Below, one piece after another: positions 31,885 to 40,825 of a DNA stretch of 64,000 bases. Origin of the DNA: Microbacterium esteraromaticum (GTDB lineage: Bacteria > Actinomycetota > Actinomycetes > Actinomycetales > Microbacteriaceae); NCBI RefSeq assembly GCF_016907315.1, contig NZ_JAFBBS010000001.1, positions 434,001 to 498,000 on the forward strand, written 5' to 3'. The translations under genes were made by a program, and so were the position numbers. Position 1 is the first letter of the stretch. Each line of letters starts with the position of its first letter. The notes beneath the pieces were generated by a model. That model was not told the origin of the DNA. It made no database searches and saw only the letters and a list, made by a program, of their open reading frames with translations.

Positions 31885-32979
31885 CTAGGGCGCTGCGTCG
31901 ACCACGGACACCTCGTACGTCTCACGGCGTTGCCAGTCCGGGAGTCCTCCGATGGCGGATTCCTCGCCCGTGAGTGCGCCCGAGTCCGTGACGCCGACGA
32001 TGAGCCCGCGCTCGGTGTCGAGCGCGATGTCGCGCCACGCCGTCCACCATTTCGTCGACCATTCGAACCGGATCGTGGTCACATCCCCGTCGACTGATCT
32101 GACGCTGGAGCCGTCGAGTATCGCCAGCGTCCGCAGCACGGCTGCTCGAACCTCCGGGGGCGCCAGCGGCAGGGAGGGATCATCGACCAGGGTCTCCACG
32201 ATCGAGCTGTCGGACGCTATGCTGTCGGCGGACTCCCCGACCCTGGCACGCATCCAGGCGAGCAGCTCGCGCGGCTCAGTGGACGGCATGTCGGCCCAGA
32301 ACCGCCGACCGTCCAGGTACTGCGTCACGGTGCCCTCGCCGTCTTGGCCGTCACGGATCTCCTGCGTGCCGCCCGCAAGGCGGAGCGTCTCGCGCTGGAG
32401 CTGGTCGGGCTCGGTCGCCGCGTCCGCCAGAGCTTCCCGAGCGCGATCGCCGAGGGCCTCAGCGGCCGGTGACGGCTCGTTCACGCTGATCCATTCGGCG
32501 GATCGATCAGCCGGCACGTACAACGACCTGACGCCCATGGTCAGCAGCGCGGCCTCGGCATCCGCGCGATTCCCGTTGTTGAACCGCATCCACTCCTCCC
32601 CGGGCTTGACCGGCATATCCGCGTCCCAGTACCGGACGCCTTCCGAGGACGACCGGATCAGGAGATACTCTCCGGCCGGGACGGCGATGTCGCCGGCCCG
32701 GATGGTCACATCGGCCGCCGCGTTCAGCACCTGGGCCGCCGAGGCGCTCTGCGCCGTCGGCGGGGCGAGCACCGAGCCGATGACGATGGCAGTGACAGCC
32801 GCGCCCGCCACCAGGCTTCCGATGCCGAGACCCGTCCATCGGGGCATCCGGCGCCGACCTCGCGCCGGTGCGCCGTGGCTGATCTCTCGCATGAGCGCTG
32901 CTCTGGCGGCAGCCACCGTGCGCTCCTCGACATGCGCGTCGTGTGCTCCCAGCTCACGCGTTCGTTCCATAAGCGACAT
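31885..32979 (-). CDS. CU044_5270-like membrane protein, candidate anti-sigma partner
   Basis: 364 residues. A cytoplasmic N-terminus of about 50 residues, one membrane helix (about 52-72) and a long extracellular domain. The overall plan matches the CU044_5270 family, which is repeatedly found next to sigma factor genes in actinobacteria. A regulatory role on the sigma factor is inferred from this arrangement. Its ATG overlaps the sigma factor gene by 26 bp, and AAGGAGG lies 7 nt before it inside the sigma coding region, so the two are translationally linked. Confidence 0.75.
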   Translation of the reverse strand: MSLMERTRELGAHDAHVEERTVAAARAALMREISHGAPARGRRRMPRWTGLGIGSLVAGAAVTAIVIGSVLAPPTAQSASAAQVLNAAADVTIRAGDIAVPAGEYLLIRSSSEGVRYWDADMPVKPGEEWMRFNNGNRADAEAALLTMGVRSLYVPADRSAEWISVNEPSPAAEALGDRAREALADAATEPDQLQRETLRLAGGTQEIRDGQDGEGTVTQYLDGRRFWADMPSTEPRELLAWMRARVGESADSIASDSSIVETLVDDPSLPLAPPEVRAAVLRTLAILDGSSVRSVDGDVTTIRFEWSTKWWTAWRDIALDTERGLIVGVTDSGALTGEESAIGGLPDWQRRETYEVSVVDAAP

Positions 32980-33556
32980 CGCTCTCCTCCTTCACCATCC
33001 AGGTCAGTCGGGCCGCGGAGTGCGAGCCCGGAGGTGCGAGCTTTCGACGTACCCGGTTGAGTCTCGAGCGGACGGTTCCGACCGGCACGGCGAGCGCGAT
33101 GGCGATCTGCTCGTAGGTCAGATCGCCCCACGCATACAGCAGCAGCGTGTCGCGATCACGAGCCGAGAGCGCCGCGATCCGCGGCGCCAGCGCCCGCACA
33201 GCGGCATCGGCGTCCATCCGCTCGTCGCTACCGAGGTGACCGACGTCGTCGACAGACGCCGCGCCCGAAGCCGCCGCGAACGAGCGCCACTGCCTGGCCT
33301 CGTCGGCCCGGTGGCGCTTCATGATGCGCGTCGCGATTCCGAGCAGCCACGGCAGCGCCGAGCCGACACTCCGGTCGAACGCCGCGCGACGCCGGAACGC
33401 GACGAGGAACGTCTCGCTCAGCGCGTCATCGACGGCATCGGCCCCGACCCGCCGACGGATGTAGGCGCCCACGGGCCGGACGTGCCTCTCGAAGATCCCG
33501 GAGAAGGCCTCAGGCTCGTCGAGCGACCGCTCGATGATCTCGCTGTCTGTGCTCAC
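32954..33556 (-). CDS. RNA polymerase sigma factor, ECF-like
   Basis: 200 residues. Region 2 (residues 18-85) includes FERHVRPVGAYIRRRVG and the promoter-melting segment; region 4 (about 130-180) has LTYEQIAIALAVPVGTVRSRLNRVRRKL, the -35 recognition helix-turn-helix. Region 3 is absent, as in ECF sigmas. GTG at 33556 is chosen because the sequence upstream lacks sigma homology, although the frame stays open toward 33889. It is divergent from the NUDIX gene. Target genes cannot be read from the sequence. Confidence 0.88.
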   Translation of the reverse strand: MSTDSEIIERSLDEPEAFSGIFERHVRPVGAYIRRRVGADAVDDALSETFLVAFRRRAAFDRSVGSALPWLLGIATRIMKRHRADEARQWRSFAAASGAASVDDVGHLGSDERMDADAAVRALAPRIAALSARDRDTLLLYAWGDLTYEQIAIALAVPVGTVRSRLNRVRRKLAPPGSHSAARLTWMVKEESDVAYGTNA

Positions 33557-33626
33557 ATCCGGTATTGCCTTCGCCTGCGGGAACGGTTCACAGAATCTTC
33601 GCACCGCCGTCGATACGCTGGAGCGC

Positions 33627-34109
33627 ATGGCCACCCCTGATTTCGTCCTCGCCCTCCGCGAGCACGTCGGCACCGCACCGCTCGCTCTCGTCGGAACGAC
33701 CGCGATCGTCTTCCGCGACGAGAAGGTGCTGCTGGGCAAGCGCGCCGACAACGGCGCGTGGCAGGCGATCTCAGGCATCGTCGAGCCGGGCGAGGAGCCG
33801 GCGGATGCCGCGGCGCGTGAGTGCCTCGAAGAGGCCGGCGTCGTCGTCTCGGTCGACCGGCTCGCCCTCATCCAGCAGCTTCCGCGCATGACCTACGCCA
33901 ATGGCGACGAGGTCGACTACCTCGACATCGTGTTCCGCTGCACCTGGGTGTCGGGGGATCCGCATCCCGCTGACGGCGAGCTGACCGAGGTCGGCTTCTA
34001 CGACCTCGCGGCGATGGGCGACGTCGACGACGCGCATGTGCGCAAGATCGCCCTCGCGATGGCGGAGGACGATCCGGCGACCTTCCGCGGCGGGCGGGTC
34101 AAGCGCTGA
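33627..34109 (+). CDS. NUDIX hydrolase
   Basis: 160 residues. The NUDIX box runs from G50 to about residue 72 with RECLEEAGV, including the metal-binding glutamates. It cleaves nucleoside diphosphates linked to another moiety; the substrate (damaged nucleotides, NADH or other) is unknown. ATG at 33627 is chosen because TACGCT (33614-33619) lies 7 nt upstream. The last 11 bp overlap the convergent GNAT gene. Confidence 0.9.
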   Translation: MATPDFVLALREHVGTAPLALVGTTAIVFRDEKVLLGKRADNGAWQAISGIVEPGEEPADAAARECLEEAGVVVSVDRLALIQQLPRMTYANGDEVDYLDIVFRCTWVSGDPHPADGELTEVGFYDLAAMGDVDDAHVRKIALAMAEDDPATFRGGRVKR

Positions 34110-34674
34110 GGTCGAGCCGCATCAGGACGCGGGGGAAGCCGTCGAGAACGGAGCCGGTGTCGGCTGCCTTCTCGAAACCTGCGTTCTCGAACAGGGAGCG
34201 GGTGCCGACGTACATCATCGTCTGGTTGACCTTCTCACCGCGGTTGTCGACGGGGTAGCCCTCGATCGCGGGCGCACCGCGCTCGCGTGCGTACGCGACC
34301 GCCCCCTCGACGAGGGCGTGCATGATCCCCTGCTTTCGATGGCCCGGTCGCACGCGGAAGCACCACAGCGACCACACATCGAGCTCATCGACATGGGGGA
34401 TCAGACGGTTGCGGGCGAAGCTGGTGTCGCGGCGCGGATGCAGGGCGGCCCAGCCGACCGGCACGTCGTCGAGGTACGCGATGACGCCTGGTGGCGGGTC
34501 GTGATCGCACAGCTCCCTGACACGATCCGCCCGCGCCTCGCCCCGCAGCGCGACGTTCTCTTTGCTGCCGATGCGGTAGCTCAGGCAGAAGCAGACGTTG
34601 GATGCGGGATTCTTCGGCCCCACCAGCGTGGCGACGTCGTCGAAGCGCGTCGCCGGTCTCACCTCGATGCTCAC
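34099..34674 (-). CDS. GNAT-family N-acetyltransferase
   Basis: 191 residues. Acetyl-CoA motif RPGHRKQGIMHALVEGAVAYA is central, followed by EGYPVD and the typical YVGTRSLFENAGF. The substrate is unknown. GTG at 34674 is preferred since upstream sequence in this frame does not resemble the family. AAGACT lies 6 nt before it, a weak leaderless -10. Confidence 0.85.
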   Translation of the reverse strand: MSIEVRPATRFDDVATLVGPKNPASNVCFCLSYRIGSKENVALRGEARADRVRELCDHDPPPGVIAYLDDVPVGWAALHPRRDTSFARNRLIPHVDELDVWSLWCFRVRPGHRKQGIMHALVEGAVAYARERGAPAIEGYPVDNRGEKVNQTMMYVGTRSLFENAGFEKAADTGSVLDGFPRVLMRLDLSA

Positions 34675-34720
34675 CCGAGCAGTCTTGCGCACGCCGCCGA
34701 CATCGCCGCGGAGGCGGTGA

Positions 34721-35653
34721 TCAGTCCGTCCCGCGGCCGGGGTCGAGCACCTCGAGGGCGTGCTGGAAATCTGCCGGGTACGGGGACTCGAACTGCACCC
34801 ACTCCCCTGTGGCGGGGTGGCTGAAGGCGAGCTGGTGGGCGTGCAGCCACTGCCGCGTGAGCCCGAGCTTGGCCGACAGAGTCGGGTCGGCGCCGTACAG
34901 CGGGTCTCCCACACACGGGTGCCGATGCGCTGCCATGTGCACGCGGATCTGATGCGTGCGCCCGGTCTCCAGGTGGATCTCGAGCAGCGAGGCGCCGGGG
35001 AACGCTTCAAGGGTCTCGTAGTGAGTCACTGACGGTTTGCCGTCCGGCACGACCGCGAACTTCCAGCTGTGATTCGGATGCCGGCCGATCGGCGCATCGA
35101 TGGTGCCGCTGAGCGGATCCGGATGCCCTTGCACCACCGCATGGTAGATCTTCTCGACGGTCCGCTCTTTGAACGCCCTCTTGAGTGCGGTGTAGGCGCT
35201 CTCCGTCTTCGCGACGACCATGAGCCCGCTGGTCCCGACATCGAGCCGGTGCACGACGCCCTGGCGTTCCGACGCTCCGCTCGTCGCCACTCGGAACCCG
35301 GCCGCGGCGAGGGCTCCCACCACGGTCGGTCCCTCCCACCCGAGCGAGGGGTGAGCCGCGACGCCGGAGGGCTTGTCCACCACGACGATGTCGTCGTCGT
35401 CGTACACGATCCCGAGATCAGGCACCGGGATCGGTTCGATGCGAGGCTCTTCCTTCGGCGACCAGCTGACATCGAGCCAGCCGCCGGCGCGAAGACGGTC
35501 GGACTTGCCGAGCGGAGCGCCGTCCAGCGTCACCCCTCCGGCTTCCGCCACTTCGGCGGCGAAGGTGCGCGAGAAGCCGAGCATCTTCGCCAGCGCTGCG
35601 TCGACGCGCTGGCCGTCGAGCCCGTCAGGGACGGGAAGGCTGCGAGACTGCAC
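34721..35653 (-). CDS. rluD: RluA-family 23S rRNA pseudouridine synthase (RluD-like)
   Basis: 310 residues. An S4 RNA-binding domain (about 11-70) precedes the catalytic domain. The active-site aspartate is D138 in HRLDVGTSG. RluD converts uridines of helix 69 of 23S rRNA; assignment to RluD rather than another RluA member rests on the S4 domain and on the lspA-rluD neighbourhood. GTG at 35653 lies 2 nt after the lspA stop. Confidence 0.92.
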   Translation of the reverse strand: MQSRSLPVPDGLDGQRVDAALAKMLGFSRTFAAEVAEAGGVTLDGAPLGKSDRLRAGGWLDVSWSPKEEPRIEPIPVPDLGIVYDDDDIVVVDKPSGVAAHPSLGWEGPTVVGALAAAGFRVATSGASERQGVVHRLDVGTSGLMVVAKTESAYTALKRAFKERTVEKIYHAVVQGHPDPLSGTIDAPIGRHPNHSWKFAVVPDGKPSVTHYETLEAFPGASLLEIHLETGRTHQIRVHMAAHRHPCVGDPLYGADPTLSAKLGLTRQWLHAHQLAFSHPATGEWVQFESPYPADFQHALEVLDPGRGTD

Positions 35654-35655
35654 GA

Positions 35656-36237
35656 TCAGGCGCCCGCGGACGCTGCGGCGTCCTCCTGGCCGCTCACGGC
35701 CTCGACGGCGCCGCTCTTCCCGTGGTCGCGCTCGCGGGTGCCGTCCAGGCGCAGACCGAACACCACGAGGAGTGCGACCGAGATCATGCCGGAGACGATG
35801 AAGATGTCGGCGACGTTGAAGATCGCGGGCAGCATCCACGGCATCGAGATCATGTCGACCACATGGCCGACGGCGAAACCGGGCTCGCGCAGCAGTCGAT
35901 CGGTGAGATTGCCGAGAACCCCACCCAGAAGACATCCCATCACCACGGCCCAGAGGCGGGAGCTGAGTTCGAACGTCTTCCAGACGATGACCCCCGCCAC
36001 GATCGCCATGGCGATCGTGAAGATCCACGTCATGTTGGAGCCGATGGAGAACGCTGCTCCGGAGTTGCGCACGTAGTACAGCTGGAGGAACTCACCCAGC
36101 ACCGGCACGGCCTCGTGCTTCGGGAGGTTCTCGATCGTGAGGTGCTTCACAAACTGATCGGCGGCCAGCACGAGCGCCGCGAGAATCGCGACGATCGCAC
36201 CGGCCGCCGACCGACGAAGGGGACGACGTCCTGCCAA
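35656..36237 (-). CDS. lspA: Prolipoprotein signal peptidase (SPase II)
   Basis: 193 residues. Cleaves lipoprotein signal peptides before the lipidated cysteine; CtaC in this window would be a client. Four membrane helices. The catalytic aspartates are D128 (VVDMI) and D144 (NVAD), with GNLTDR upstream. A C-terminal hydrophilic tail of about 30 residues is extra. Start is a TTG at 36237, 7 nt after the divIVA stop, with only a weak AGG upstream; no better in-frame start precedes the first helix. Confidence 0.93.
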   Translation of the reverse strand: MAGRRPLRRSAAGAIVAILAALVLAADQFVKHLTIENLPKHEAVPVLGEFLQLYYVRNSGAAFSIGSNMTWIFTIAMAIVAGVIVWKTFELSSRLWAVVMGCLLGGVLGNLTDRLLREPGFAVGHVVDMISMPWMLPAIFNVADIFIVSGMISVALLVVFGLRLDGTRERDHGKSGAVEAVSGQEDAAASAGA

Positions 36238-36244
36238 GAGTGAC

Positions 36245-36805
36245 CTACAGGCCGATGGCGGAGACGGGCGTCGAGTCCGTCGGAGACTTCTGGTCGAGGT
36301 CGCGCAGCTGGCCCTCGATCATCGCGCGCAGCTTGCCGCGGTAGTCGCGCTCGAACTCGCGGAGCTCGGTGATGCGACCCTCGAGGGTGTTGCGCTCGCG
36401 CTCGAGTCGTGCCGACTCCTCGCGCTGCTTGGCCTCGGCCTCGGTGCGGATGCGAGCGACCTCTGCCTCGGCATCCTCGATGAGCTGCTTGCGCTTCGCC
36501 TCACCCTCGGCGACGTGCTCGTCGTGGAGGCGCTGAGCGAGTTCGATGATGCCGGCGGAGGTGCCGGTCGACGACGCCTCGGCGGCAGGAGCCGGAGCAG
36601 GTGCAGCTGCGACGGGTTCCGGCGCGTTCTCGCCGGACTCGAAGGCCGCGAGCTTCGCCTTCAGCTCGTTGTTCTCCTCGATGGTCTTGCGCCATTCAAC
36701 GACGATCTCGTCGAGGTAGTCGTCGACCTCCTCGGGGTCGAAGCCGTCCTTGAATCGGACGTGCTGGAACTCCTTGTGGACGACGTCATCCGGGGTAAGT
36801 GCCAT
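36245..36805 (-). CDS. divIVA: DivIVA/Wag31 polar growth protein
   Basis: 186 residues. Coiled-coil scaffold that marks poles and septa and directs wall growth in actinobacteria. The N-terminal membrane-binding domain is DVVHKEFQHVRFKDGFDPEEVDDYL (residues 8-32; conserved F and R/K pair). A Pro/Ala-rich linker (about 75-95) separates it from the C-terminal coiled coil (about 100-170). AGAGGAG lies 8 nt before the ATG. It follows yggT after about 130 bp. Confidence 0.95.
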   Translation of the reverse strand: MALTPDDVVHKEFQHVRFKDGFDPEEVDDYLDEIVVEWRKTIEENNELKAKLAAFESGENAPEPVAAAPAPAPAAEASSTGTSAGIIELAQRLHDEHVAEGEAKRKQLIEDAEAEVARIRTEAEAKQREESARLERERNTLEGRITELREFERDYRGKLRAMIEGQLRDLDQKSPTDSTPVSAIGL

Positions 36806-36934
36806 GGGTGGCTCCTCTTTCGATGAGTTCAGTTGCCAGTCGCTGAGAGCCGGCGATGTGGTTCTTTTGACGCGTACCCGGGGCGCGCGCCTGGGAGCCA
36901 AGCATAGTCCCCCAGTCTGAGCGGCGCAGGTCGA

Positions 36935-37234
36935 TCAGGTCAGTGCGCGCACGATCGCCATCAGGATGAACACGCTGAGCATGGTCAGCATGAACCCGAA
37001 ATCGAGCGCTATGGCGCCGAGCCGCAGCGGCGGGACCAGCCTGCGGAAGAAGCGGATGGGCGGGTCGGTGACCGTGTAGACGATCTCCGCCGCCACCAGG
37101 CCGGCGCCCGAGGGGCGCCAGGATCGGTTGAACATCGGGATGTACTCGAGCACCAGGCGAACGATGAGCACGAACACGTAGAGCGTCAGCACCAGTTCGA
37201 CGATGCCGCCGATGATGCTGAGGATCGTTCCCAC
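36935..37234 (-). CDS. YggT family membrane protein
   Basis: 99 residues with two membrane helices (about 8-30 and 72-95) around the family motif YTVTDPPIRFFRRLVPPLR. Its role is not settled; it regularly sits between sepF and divIVA in actinobacteria and is counted with the division genes. Starts 3 bp after the sepF stop. Confidence 0.9.
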   Translation of the reverse strand: MGTILSIIGGIVELVLTLYVFVLIVRLVLEYIPMFNRSWRPSGAGLVAAEIVYTVTDPPIRFFRRLVPPLRLGAIALDFGFMLTMLSVFILMAIVRALT

Positions 37235-37237
37235 GGC

Positions 37238-37711
37238 TCAGGAGTCGAACGAGGCGGAATCCGCCTGCGCGATGCCGCCCTGTCCCGACACGGCGATGTT
37301 CTCGGGCGAGAGCAGGAAGACCTTGCTGGTGACTCGCTCGATACGTCCGTAGAGACCCAGCGACAGGCCGCTCGCGAAGTCGATCAGGCGACGCGCGTCG
37401 GCGTCGCTCATCTGCGACAGATTGATGATCACGGGAACGCCCTCGCGGAAGTTCTCGGCGATGATCTGCGCGTCACGGTACTGCTTCGGGTGCACGGTGA
37501 GGATCTCGTTGACCGCGCCGGCGGCCGGCTGACGCACGGCGGTCGGTCGACGCAGGGGCGTGACAGGGGCCGGCACGACCTCGTCCCGCTCAGGGGTCTC
37601 GTGCTTCTCACGCGGGGCTCGCGCAGGCGTCTGCGCGGCCTCCTCCTCGTAGACCTCTTCCTCATCGGCGAGGCCGAGATACACCATGGTCTTCTTCAGC
37701 GGGTTACCCAT
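37238..37711 (-). CDS. sepF: Cell division protein SepF
   Basis: 157 residues. Membrane anchor and organiser of FtsZ filaments; replaces FtsA, which is absent in this cluster. The N-terminal amphipathic helix starts [15 protein letters not shown], a disordered linker covers about 20-70, and the SepF core includes [25 protein letters not shown] stands 6 nt before the ATG at 37711. Confidence 0.95.
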   Translation of the reverse strand: MGNPLKKTMVYLGLADEEEVYEEEAAQTPARAPREKHETPERDEVVPAPVTPLRRPTAVRQPAAGAVNEILTVHPKQYRDAQIIAENFREGVPVIINLSQMSDADARRLIDFASGLSLGLYGRIERVTSKVFLLSPENIAVSGQGGIAQADSASFDS

Positions 37712-37754
37712 CGTGTCCTCCGGTTCGAACGTTCGGGCTGGTCTGGTTGAAAGG

Positions 37755-38441
37755 CTAACCCCGGTCGGGGCGCGGGCCTGTGATTGCGGAACCGATCCGC
37801 AGGTGTGTCGCACCCGCATCGATCGCCGCCTCGAAATCGCCGGTCATCCCGGCGGAGATCCACGTCGCGGCGGGTGCCAGCGCGCGGATGCGGTCGGCCA
37901 CTCCGCGCAGCCGCGCGAAGGCCCTCGCGGGCTCCTCGTCGAGTGGAGCGACTGCCATGACGCCGCGAAGTCGGAGCGACGGAAGCTGGAGCACGTGCTC
38001 TGCCAGCGTCTCGGCATCGAAGAGCGTGCTGCCACCGCGACCGAGATCGTCTGTCAGGTTGACCTGCACCAGCACGTCGAGCGGTTCGCCGCCCGCATCC
38101 GCACGATGCAGGGCATCCGCGAGCTTCACCCGGTCGACGGAATGGACCACATCGGCGTCGCGGCGGATCGCCGCGGCCTTATTGGTCTGCGCCTGACCGA
38201 TGAAGTGCCAGCGCATGTCGACATCGTCGAGAGCGGCGCGCTTCGCGGACATCTCCTGCTGCCGGTTCTCACCGACATCGACGACGCCGAGAGCGTGCAG
38301 CTCGCGCACCAGGAAGGCCGGATGGAACTTGGTCACCACGATGCGGGTGATCTCTCCTCGATCCCGACCCGCCCGGCGCGCGGCGTCGGCGATGCGCTCA
38401 TCGATCGCCGACAGCCGCGCACTCAGATCCACGTCGGGCAC
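37755..38441 (-). CDS. YggS-type pyridoxal phosphate homeostasis protein
   Basis: 228 residues, TIM-barrel PLP-binding protein. The PLP lysine lies in the strand [10 protein letters not shown] (family VAVSK), and [17 protein letters not shown] and [10 protein letters not shown] are the other family segments. It balances free PLP and amino acid pools. It starts at GTG 4 bp after the ftsZ stop. In many actinobacteria a yfiH gene separates it from ftsZ; here it does not. Confidence 0.92.
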   Translation of the reverse strand: MPDVDLSARLSAIDERIADAARRAGRDRGEITRIVVTKFHPAFLVRELHALGVVDVGENRQQEMSAKRAALDDVDMRWHFIGQAQTNKAAAIRRDADVVHSVDRVKLADALHRADAGGEPLDVLVQVNLTDDLGRGGSTLFDAETLAEHVLQLPSLRLRGVMAVAPLDEEPARAFARLRGVADRIRALAPAATWISAGMTGDFEAAIDAGATHLRIGSAITGPRPDRG

Positions 38442-38445
38442 AGGA

Positions 38446-39588
38446 TCACTTCAGGAACTCGGGGATGTCGATGTCGTCGTCCGAGAACGCCGGCTCGATG
38501 TGCGATGCCACGGGCGCCGGGGCTGCGGCCGGCTTTGCCGGCTCGACGCGCTCCTCGGAGGGCTTCTCTTCGACACGCACCTCGGGCAGCGGGTTCGCTG
38601 CCGGACGCTCGACGACCATCGGCTCCAGCCGCGGGGCGGGCTCGCCACCGTCGAAGCCGGCCGCGATCACCGTGACGCGCACCTCGTCTCCGAGGGTGTC
38701 GTCGATGACGGTTCCGAAGATGATGTTCGCCTCGGGGTGCGCGGCCTCCTTGACGAGGTCGGCGGCGTCGTGGATCTCGAAGATTCCGAGGTTCGAGCCA
38801 CCCTGGATCGACAGCAGCACGCCATGCGCGCCTTCGATGGACGCTTCGAGCAGCGGCGACTCGACAGCCAGCTCAGCCGCCTTGATGGCCCGATCGGCGC
38901 CCCGCGCAGAGCCGATGCCCATGAGAGCCGAACCGGCCCCCTGCATGACGGACTTCACATCGGCGAAGTCGAGGTTGATCAGACCCGGGGTCGTGATGAG
39001 GTCGGTGATGCCCTGCACACCGGCGAGCAGCACCTGGTCGGCGGTGGCGAACGCCTCGATCATGGAGATGCCGCGATCGCTGATCTCGAGGAGTCGGTCG
39101 TTCGGCACCACGATGAGCGTGTCGACCTCTTCCTTCAGCTTGGACACGCCCGCCTCTGCCTGACTCTGACGGCGGCGACCCTCGAAGGAGAACGGCTTGG
39201 TCACGACGCCGATCGTCAGCGCGCCGATCGACTTCGCGATGCGCGCAACGACAGGAGCACCGCCCGTGCCGGTTCCGCCACCTTCACCCGCGGTGACGAA
39301 CACCATGTCGGCGCCCGTGAGAGCCTGCTCGATCTCCTCAGCGTGGTCCTCGGCTGCGCGGCGACCCACCTCGGGGTCTGCGCCTGCACCGAGTCCACGG
39401 GTCAGTTCGCGACCCACATCGAGCTTGACATCTGCGTCGCTCATCAGCAGCGCCTGCGCGTCGGTGTTGACGGCGATGAACTCGACTCCGCGGAGTCCGA
39501 GCTCGATCATGCGGTTGACGGCGTTGACGCCGCCACCGCCGACGCCGACGACCTTGATCACGGCGAGGTAGTTCTGGTTCTGGCTCAT
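38446..39588 (-). CDS. ftsZ: Cell division GTPase FtsZ
   Basis: 380 residues. Forms the Z ring. The tubulin signature GGGTGTG is at 103-109 and NTDAQAL at 41-47; the synergy-loop region includes [16 protein letters not shown]. The C-terminus ends DIDIPEFLK, the conserved tail bound by SepF and other partners. GGAGG lies 7 nt before the ATG. An inverted repeat occurs in the 207-bp gap to ftsQ. Confidence 0.98.
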   Translation of the reverse strand: MSQNQNYLAVIKVVGVGGGGVNAVNRMIELGLRGVEFIAVNTDAQALLMSDADVKLDVGRELTRGLGAGADPEVGRRAAEDHAEEIEQALTGADMVFVTAGEGGGTGTGGAPVVARIAKSIGALTIGVVTKPFSFEGRRRQSQAEAGVSKLKEEVDTLIVVPNDRLLEISDRGISMIEAFATADQVLLAGVQGITDLITTPGLINLDFADVKSVMQGAGSALMGIGSARGADRAIKAAELAVESPLLEASIEGAHGVLLSIQGGSNLGIFEIHDAADLVKEAAHPEANIIFGTVIDDTLGDEVRVTVIAAGFDGGEPAPRLEPMVVERPAANPLPEVRVEEKPSEERVEPAKPAAAPAPVASHIEPAFSDDDIDIPEFLK

Positions 39589-39627
39589 GGCCGGCCTCCG
39601 TTATTCGAGCCTGACGAGGGATAAACC

Positions 39628-39650
39628 TTAAACCTCAACGAGAGGGTTAA
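39628..39650. promoter_or_regulatory. Inverted repeat upstream of ftsZ
   Basis: TTAAACCTC and GAGGGTTAA (8 of 9 pairs) around a 5-nt loop, about 40 bp before the ftsZ start in an unusually AT-rich patch. It may be an operator or part of the ftsZ promoter. The rest of the 39589-39795 gap shows no gene. Confidence 0.4.
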
Positions 39651-39795
39651 ACTGTTTCCCGGTATTGCGTTCTCGTGATCGACGGTATGCGCAAGACCCG
39701 CGAGCGCTCGCACCCACGCGGCGTGTCGCCGTGATCGACGCCTCTTGGAGTTCCCCGGCGCGATGGACCGCCTCCGCGCGACGTGCAAGGAGGGA

Positions 39796-40824
39796 TCAGC
39801 GCACCACCGGCACGGTCGGAGAGGACACGTCGAAGGCCTTCGATTCAGGCGACGCGGCGATGAGCCGGACGAGAACGGCGGCTTTGAGGACCGAATCCTT
39901 CTCGCTCCCCCACACCACGGTCTTGCCGTCGGCCAGCCGCAGCGTCACGTCGTCGCCCGACGTGGCTCGAACCGTCGTCACGGTCGCACGCAGGTCGGCC
40001 GGCAAGGAGCGCATCACCAGCCCGGCACTGCGAAACGCCGCGGAGTCGATGCCGCCGGTGATCTCGAGCTCAGGTCGCCCCTCCGGCAGCTGGGCACTCG
40101 ATGAGAGCACGACGCCCGCCGCATCGACGACCGCGTAGCCGTCCGCGTCGCGGATGGCGCCGATGGGCGTCCGCTCCACGATGCGCACGAGCAGCTCTCG
40201 CGGCGGCCGCACCTCGAGCGCGTACGACTCGATGATGGGGAATCCGCCCAGTGCTGACTTCACCTCGTCGGCATCGACCAGCGCCAGCGGTGCACCGATC
40301 TGATCCGACAGGGACTGCTGCACGACGGCGGGGTCGATCGTCTTGGCGCCGGCGACGGTGATCTTCTCCACCGCGAACATCGGGCTGTATGCGGCTATGA
40401 CGCTGCCGAGCACCAGGGCGACGACCGCGCCGACCGAGCCCCACACGATGAATCGGCGGCGGCGCGACCGCTGCGTGAACCGCCTGATCTCCGCACGCAG
40501 CGCCTTGCGGCGAGCTCGCGCCGCCCGCCACACCTCACCGCTGCGGATCGAGGCGCTGACAGCGTCTCGATCCCCCTCGTCGATGACAGCCGTGATCGAC
40601 GAGGCGTCGCCGCTGGCGACGTCGGTCCCGTCGTCGTGGGTGTCATCGGCATCCGGTGCGGCGGGATCCGGCATCCGCACGTCGGCGGAGGCGGCAGCGG
40701 CATCCGCTCCCCCACCGCCGAAGCCCAGCAGGGCACGACGCCGACGGACGGACGGAGCGCTCTCGACGCCCTCGTCCGGGTGCGGCTCCTCGGGCGATGC
40801 CGGAAGCGGTGCCGGTCGCCGCAT
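39796..40824 (-). CDS. ftsQ: Cell division protein FtsQ/DivIB
   Basis: 342 residues. A long cytoplasmic N-terminus (about 120 residues, low-complexity and then basic), one membrane helix (about 126-148), then the POTRA domain (FAVEKITVAGAKTIDP onward) and the FtsQ domain. It links early and late divisome proteins. The ATG is 1 nt after the murC stop. Confidence 0.93.
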   Translation of the reverse strand: MRRPAPLPASPEEPHPDEGVESAPSVRRRRALLGFGGGGADAAAASADVRMPDPAAPDADDTHDDGTDVASGDASSITAVIDEGDRDAVSASIRSGEVWRAARARRKALRAEIRRFTQRSRRRRFIVWGSVGAVVALVLGSVIAAYSPMFAVEKITVAGAKTIDPAVVQQSLSDQIGAPLALVDADEVKSALGGFPIIESYALEVRPPRELLVRIVERTPIGAIRDADGYAVVDAAGVVLSSSAQLPEGRPELEITGGIDSAAFRSAGLVMRSLPADLRATVTTVRATSGDDVTLRLADGKTVVWGSEKDSVLKAAVLVRLIAASPESKAFDVSSPTVPVVR

Positions 40825-40825
40825 C

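Noticed and set aside
28293..31973. Very long open frame on the plus strand opposite dnaE (over 1200 codons)
   Set aside because: Antisense shadow of a high-GC gene: composition rich in R, V, L, H and D, no recognisable domain, and dnaE on the other strand is certain.
33557..33889. Extended N-terminus of the sigma factor up to 33889
   Set aside because: The extra 111 residues are antisense to the NUDIX gene and its promoter and have no sigma-factor similarity.
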